From NCBI GenBank assembly GCA_003024175.1, contig MDYQ01000145.1:1-64000 (forward strand): a DNA stretch of 64,000 bases, in the 5' to 3' direction. This stretch comes from Planoprotostelium fungivorum. Its lineage: Eukaryota > Evosea > Variosea > Cavosteliida > Cavosteliaceae. The position numbers were made by a program, and so were the translations under genes. Below, in pieces: positions 59,467 through 64,000 of the stretch (position 1 is its first letter; each line of letters starts with the position of its first letter). The notes beneath the pieces are model-generated. The model worked only from the letters and a program-made list of their open reading frames with translations, was not told the origin of the DNA and ran no database searches.

Positions 59467-60627
59467 ATGAGACAACCAGAGATCGATTTAGAGGACCGCT
59501 ATCCTGTCGGGCTGGATGAGAGCAGCAGCGGAGCGCCTTCGGCACCTCCCGTAGAGGAGAATGCAAATGAGACACACGTAGATATACAGTTGTCTTCACA
59601 AGACCCCGTCGTCTCACTGTGAGCCTATATTTTGGATGCAATTTCAATCATCAACAATTGACACCATACAGATACGAATCACAGGACCTGGACACCGTTC
59701 TTCGCATGCTTGTTGATGCCGTGGCTCTCGCTGAAGAAGATAGAAATGCCGCCTCCATGTCCATCACCGATTTGAAACAAGCTCGTTCGGATCTGAAGAG
59801 TGAACGACTATCTTTCACGATGTGTTCTCACCCACTCACAGAGAGGTCACACACGGAAGACACACGAAAGCAGATGAAGGCGAAGAAGGCAGCCATACAC
59901 TTACATCTCAGATACCTGGAGCACACTCTATCCGCTTACAAAGAATTCGATAACCACGTGGCCGCTGGGATGGCTCTGCCCAGTAAAGACATCAAGAAGG
60001 TTGCCATCGCGCTTCTTAACGTGAGTAACTGTTCAAATCATGACGGCGTTGTTCATTGTCTGAGACGACACAGGTCTTTCATACGTCCCACGAACGAATC
60101 TTATCCGTTCTCGCCTTACCCCTCGACTCTGCCAAAGCTTACACGAAATCCATCGGACTACGCACTGGTAACACGAATAAGTTCTTTCAAGTGGGTCACA
60201 TCCTCACACCATCACCACTCCATCCCCTCACACCATCACATAATCTAATCATCATCATCTTTCTCCATCACAACGAACCAACGACTCACCTCTTCAATAG
60301 AACAACCCAGGGGTCGTAGCAGGTGGAACCATCGGGGCTGGAGTCCTCGCTGCCGCCGGGCTCACCTTGGTCATCGGTCCGTTCAGTCTCATCGCCTTAG
60401 CTCTCTCCGTCCCCGCTGCATACAGCGTCGTAGAGAAGCAGCATCATGCAGACACGGAAGCCTTAGAATGTCTTAAGAAGGCGTCGCTTCAGATGAAGCA
60501 TGGCGATGTCAGGAGAGACAAAGACGTGAAGAAGCTGAGAAATGCATTGGAATGTGCGGCCACGGCGAACAAGAGTAGGGTCCTCCCGCAGCACATGACG
60601 ATATCTCAAGTGTCGCAAGTGGATTGA
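59467..60627 (+). CDS. Unrecognised helical protein with hydrophobic hairpin, copy B
   Basis: This is the paralogue of copy A, starting MRQPEIDLEDRYPVGLDESS. Matching blocks are RKQMKAKKAAIHLHLRYLEH, DIKKVAIALLNV, YTKSIGLRTGNTNKFFQ, the hairpin VVAGGTIGAGVLAAAGLTLV plus IGPFSLIALALSVPA, and VVEKQHHADTEALECLKKAS. Its N-terminus is longer and Pro/Glu-rich. Intron positions match those of copy A. The Gly-rich hairpin flanked by amphipathic helices recalls proteins that insert into membranes reversibly (apolipoprotein-L-like or helical pore formers), but no specific kinship is shown. Confidence 0.72.
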
Positions 60628-60888
60628 GCATGAGATGGATGAGATGTATAAAGTGTTGATATGGATGTCGTTACTTCTTTTGTCCTTCCGCAGCGAACGT
60701 GATTCAACTGTTTTTGTGACAGGCTAACGATACATACAACGATACATATCATCATCGATCGACTCTTCCATCGCTCGGGCCAATGTCTCTCAACATCACA
60801 ATGGAACCGTTCTATCCACCAGCGTGTCACGTTATCACATCACCGTGTGGTCATCTACATCATTCGAGATCGTCCCCACAAAAATCTT

Positions 60889-62653
60889 TTAATTTGCCGT
60901 CGAGTCGTCTTCATCGGACTCTTCATCTGATGGAGACCACGCGATCATTTCACCATCCTCATCCTCCTCTTCATCTTGCATCTCATCATCGTTCAGCTCC
61001 TCTTGTGCCTCCGCATCTTGTAAGAGCATGGTCTCGATGTTGGTGACTTCTACCGGAACGGCTTCGGCTCTTCTTCTCATCCGCATGGCGGTAATCTGCT
61101 CTGATGCAGAGATCATCTCTTCTTGTGTGGGCCATCTTCCCGTCCTCTCTAAGGCAGAAGTGTTGTAGCCGTTGCATTTGGGGCATTTCAGGCCGACAAA
61201 GTGAAAGTTGACCTCTGCCTTCTCACCGCAGTCGTTGCACAGCATCTTTTGTCTGTCTTCTCGTCAGTCTTATACATCTTAAGAGTGATGAGAGTGATGA
61301 TGAGAGATGATGAGAGATGATGAAGAGGATGAGGATGGAGTCTCTGTGGCTGGGAGGGTTGTGAAGAGGAATCAATCTCACTTTGCGTCGACAAATTCTC
61401 TCGGCATGGGTTGAGATGCGACCTCTAAATCCATCGTGCGCCAAGCACGTGACATGTCCATCATGCTCTTCTTGCAGATCGGACAGGCAAAGTGATCTGT
61501 CATCATCATCATCATCATCCATGCTGATCATCGACTCACAGCTGTTGATCATCTGTTTGAAACACTTGCTGTGGAGGAGGTGACCACATGAGAGGACTTC
61601 CACTGCGGCTCGACTCTGAAATAAATCGAGGCCACAGACCACACAATCGTTCTTCATGGTGTTCGGTACACAAGTGTGACCTCCTCTCTTGGATACAGAC
61701 ATGCACATGTTACAGACCTGAAGTCATTCAGACCATGATGAAACGTGAATGCGATGATGATCGATGATGATCGATGATGGTGGAGCGTGTGGAGGGAGAG
61801 TCTGTACCTGGCAGTGAAAGTATTCATCGGTCTTGCCTGTGAACAGAGTGAGAAGATGTTCACAGAAGTTTCTCTCACCCCTCCTGCAGATGCCACAGTC
61901 AGCGCAGTGGAAGATATCTCGGTTTGGTGTATCGTCGTGGAATTTACAGATGTCACAGTAGTAACGCCCCAAGTCTTTTCCACAACTGCGAGATGGTATC
62001 AACGTCCATGCGAGATGGCGTCATTGGAAGTGGAAAATGATGGGCTCACTATTTACAATCTTTCGCAACGGGTTGGAGCTTATTGCAATGCATGCATAAC
62101 ATTTCGGTCACGGCATGTCTATCGATCTTGTGATCGGTCACAGTCTCGTCGTGACAAACTCTGCAAGGAAAGAATTGTCCACAACAAGCCGCTCGGACCT
62201 GTTCAGCAATGAATATGGATCACAATCAATTCACGCTTGGGGGTGTCGACATGTTTGAGAGAATGATTTACCTTCAACCCTAGAGGGTAATGACTGCACC
62301 CCATCTCCTGTTTTTACATATCAGATTATCATCCATTGTGGCCCAACCCACAGTTTTTGAGTCATCTCTGTATGAAACCTCATTGTCCTTCTCAGTTGGT
62401 GGCAGCCACTCTCTCTTCTTCTCTGCTTCTTCTTTCTCCCTCTGTTGTCTGGCCATCTCTGTTTCTTCGTGTTTCAAAACCTCTTCGTAATTCTGGCCGG
62501 ACATGAACAACTTTCGAAGGTCAATTGCATCCTATCAATATGTGATCCTCTCACTCGAGTACGAAAAGCCTTTTGGCTTCCCGTGAGAGACTGGTCAGTC
62601 TGCGTCTGTCGAATGAGACGACGTTTCTCTCTCTCTATGGCTTCCGAGTCCAT
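60889..62653 (-). CDS. RCHY1: RCHY1/PIRH2 CHY-zinc-finger RING ubiquitin ligase
   Basis: The zinc modules appear in the family order. The CHY finger is EMGCSHYPLGLK/VRAACCGQFFPCRVCHDE, then EMLCMHCNKLQPVAKDC. The CTCHY part is CDICKFHDD and HCADCGICRRGERNF. The RING is NDCVVCGLDLF, VEVLSCGHLLHSKCFKQMIN and CPICKKSM. The C-terminal zinc ribbon is LLCNDCGEKAEVNFHFVGLK then CPKCNGYNTS, followed by an acidic tail. PIRH2 ligases ubiquitinate p53-type and other targets. An N-terminal extension of about 85 residues (MDSEAIEREKRRLIRQTQTD; YEEVLKHEETEMARQQREKE) is joined by GTGAG introns. Start ATG at 62653. Confidence 0.9.
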
Positions 62654-62943
62654 GTTGCTGTTGTCTCGAGAAAGTGCAGAGTCTGAACTACCGTTCGTTG
62701 TTTGTAGATGTACACTTGATAACCCCCATTTTTCAACGAGTTTCACACGCACAGAGGTCCTCAACAGACCTTCTAAAGCAAAGCAGAGCCTCTCGTAGCT
62801 GAAATGAGAGGCCGCAGTCGCTCCATCTCCTTATAGAGGTATACAATAGAATGAAAGAAGCTCGAAGGAGTGTAATCTCATGGTGAAAGTGTAAATCATA
62901 AACAGAGAGTGAAATCTTTCTTCTTTATATAAACTCAAGACGT

Positions 62944-63513
62944 TTAGTTGACAACCATGGGCTCTCCGGGCATGGTCTTGGTGGTGGTGGTGGTCTGGTG
63001 GACGAGAGCTCCGGGCTCGGGTCTTCTCTCTCTGCAGACCTTGATGGCAAAGATCAGAGCCAAGATGGACAGGAAGATGAGGATGCCGTGGGTGATGTAG
63101 GTGAGAACGCGAGAGCCGTTGTATCTTCCAGAGTCGGTGTCGACGCCAGCGATGACGGTTCCCTCTACGAAGGGCATAGACTTGGAGATGCTTCCAATGG
63201 CGTTGAGAATGATAACCACAATGAGCCAGATGGTGAAGGCGACGAGGGAGAGGATGAGGAAGATGCAGTGTCTTCTAGTCCAGGCCAAGAGACCCATGAC
63301 TCCGATGGCGAAACCATAACCGGCGACAAAGATACCGTAGATGCTTCCCAAGAAGCAAGGGACGGAGGCAAGGATGATCAGGACGGAGAGGACCTCCAAG
63401 ATCTCCTGAGCTTTAGAGGCATCGTTGACGTATGGGTGCCAGACATCTTGGCCGCGGGTGTCGGTGTGGGTGCGAGCTGCATTGTTGCTGGTGTTCTTGC
63501 GTAAGAAAGGCAT
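62944..63513 (-). CDS. Four-helix membrane protein, MARVEL/tetraspan-like
   Basis: A single exon encodes 189 residues with four hydrophobic segments: VLSVLIILASVPCFLGSIYG, IFVAGYGFAIGVMGLLAW, CIFLILSLVAFTIWLIVVII and ITHGILIFLSILALIFAIKV. A short extracellular loop lies between helices 3 and 4, and both ends are cytosolic and polar (start MPFLRKNTSNNAARTHTDTR). The layout is that of small tetraspan or MARVEL-type proteins. No specific family is recognised. Codon use is strongly C-ending, suggesting high expression. Confidence 0.75.
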   Translation of the reverse strand: MPFLRKNTSNNAARTHTDTRGQDVWHPYVNDASKAQEILEVLSVLIILASVPCFLGSIYGIFVAGYGFAIGVMGLLAWTRRHCIFLILSLVAFTIWLIVVIILNAIGSISKSMPFVEGTVIAGVDTDSGRYNGSRVLTYITHGILIFLSILALIFAIKVCRERRPEPGALVHQTTTTTKTMPGEPMVVN

Positions 63514-64000
63514 GTTTAGAGGATGTTCGTCGGTGAAGCGTGAGTGGGTTGAGCGGTGTTGCGTGCGTGGGGAATGAAGCTTCGAAACAAGATAACAAGC
63601 GAACCTCGATTATCAACGAGTTTTCAACACTGCGGCATTCGCGGTAAGCTTAACGTGAATATCACAGTTAGCAAACGGACACGGGACGCAACGATGAAAT
63701 TTGAAAGAGAACTCTGCGCAGTGACAGTCCAGACAGTGCGAAATCCAATCCGAGATCGTGTGAGGCCTTCGTTTGTAGAAGATGAGGCATGGACTGGCTC
63801 ACGTAGGTGCGAGGAAGGTTGAGGTGAAGACGCACGGCGGATGAGCTCGTGGTCGGATGTGTCAGTGTCAGAGGATCATACGGATGGAACCATGTGTAAG
63901 TTATATAACAGCGAAGAGGGACGATGCGAGTTTATTTCGGGTTAAAACTGGAGACGAGTTGGGTAAGTAGCTCTTGCTTCGTCCTCTCTATCTTATATTT
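63514..64000. other. Right-edge region, nothing recognised
   Basis: Promoter and leader of the tetraspan gene, then sequence without a clear frame up to the window edge. Confidence 0.4.

Noticed and set aside
62532-62554. A 23-nt intron in the RCHY1 gene
   Set aside because: A 44-nt intron using the same donor and the next acceptor also keeps the frame and matches the normal intron size.

Overview
The window is a gene-dense stretch of a eukaryotic nuclear genome. About 33 protein-coding genes lie on both strands, usually 50-500 bp apart. Most are broken by many short introns (about 35-60 nt) that start GTGAG or GTAAG and end in AG. I reconstructed the gene models by eye from conserved protein motifs and splice sites, so exon borders are approximate unless stated. 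Gene content suggests a free-living amoeboflagellate, most likely an amoebozoan of the protostelid/variosean kind (Planoprotostelium-like); this is inference. It combines ciliary genes (DYNC2LI1, a WDR93-like protein, a CNBD2-like protein) with a fungal-type Zn2Cys6 transcription factor, a bacterial-looking Cache-cyclase receptor, Ras and RasGAP, F-box/ankyrin proteins, and kynurenine-pathway HAAO of the cysteine-containing (bacterial/yeast) type.

Layout. 1-1.4 kb: nothing recognised. 1.4-4.2 kb: small F-box protein, Hcp-like protein (type VI secretion tube/phage tail-tube fold), casein kinase 1. 4.9-6.4 kb: mitochondrial carrier. 6.5-9.8 kb: RCC1 repeats plus two BTB domains. 11-12.5 kb: CID (RNA polymerase II CTD-interacting) protein. 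12.5-16.8 kb: RasGAP. 17.1-19.9 kb: ABCE1/RLI1. 20.2-20.5 kb: PMP3 proteolipid, in exons of about 20 codons. 20.7-22.5 kb: cyclic-nucleotide-binding protein. 22.9-23.6 kb: HAAO. 23.6-25.0 kb: THOC3/TEX1. 25.3-27.4 kb: DYNC2LI1 with an N-terminal extension. 27.4-28.6 kb: SurE. 28.8-30.3 kb: Zn2Cys6 factor. 31.3-31.5 kb: small membrane protein. 31.8-33.3 kb: NOLC1/SRP40. 33.5-35.1 kb: F-box/ankyrin-like protein. 35.7-36.3 kb: uS8 (RPS15A). 36.7-37.3 kb: cytidine deaminase. 37.4-38.6 kb: unrecognised coiled-coil protein. 38.9-41.5 kb: class III cyclase receptor. 41.7-42.5 kb: DUF4460-like mitochondrial protein. 42.6-44.9 kb: TRM1. 45.0-47.2 kb: TPR protein. 47.3-49.1 kb: alpha/beta-hydrolase-like membrane protein with a His-rich tail. 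49.7-50.5 kb: Ras. 50.7-51.5 kb: RanBP1. 52.0-52.4 kb: P2. 52.7-55.1 kb: WDR93-like. 55.3-57.9 kb: DAG-lipase-like. 58.2-60.6 kb: tandem pair of unrecognised hydrophobic-hairpin proteins. 60.9-62.7 kb: RCHY1/PIRH2. 62.9-63.5 kb: tetraspan protein.

The genes are mostly independent housekeeping or signalling units, with no operons. Several are divergent pairs with very short shared upstream regions, the tightest being the DUF4460-like/TRM1 pair (78 bp). Three introns carry minisatellites. No retroelement, DNA transposon, CRISPR array, rRNA or tRNA was recognised. The observations I would check first are the intron-bearing Hcp-like gene, the tandem hairpin pair, the hydrolase whose nucleophile is replaced and which ends in a His-rich tail, and the two-start TRM1.
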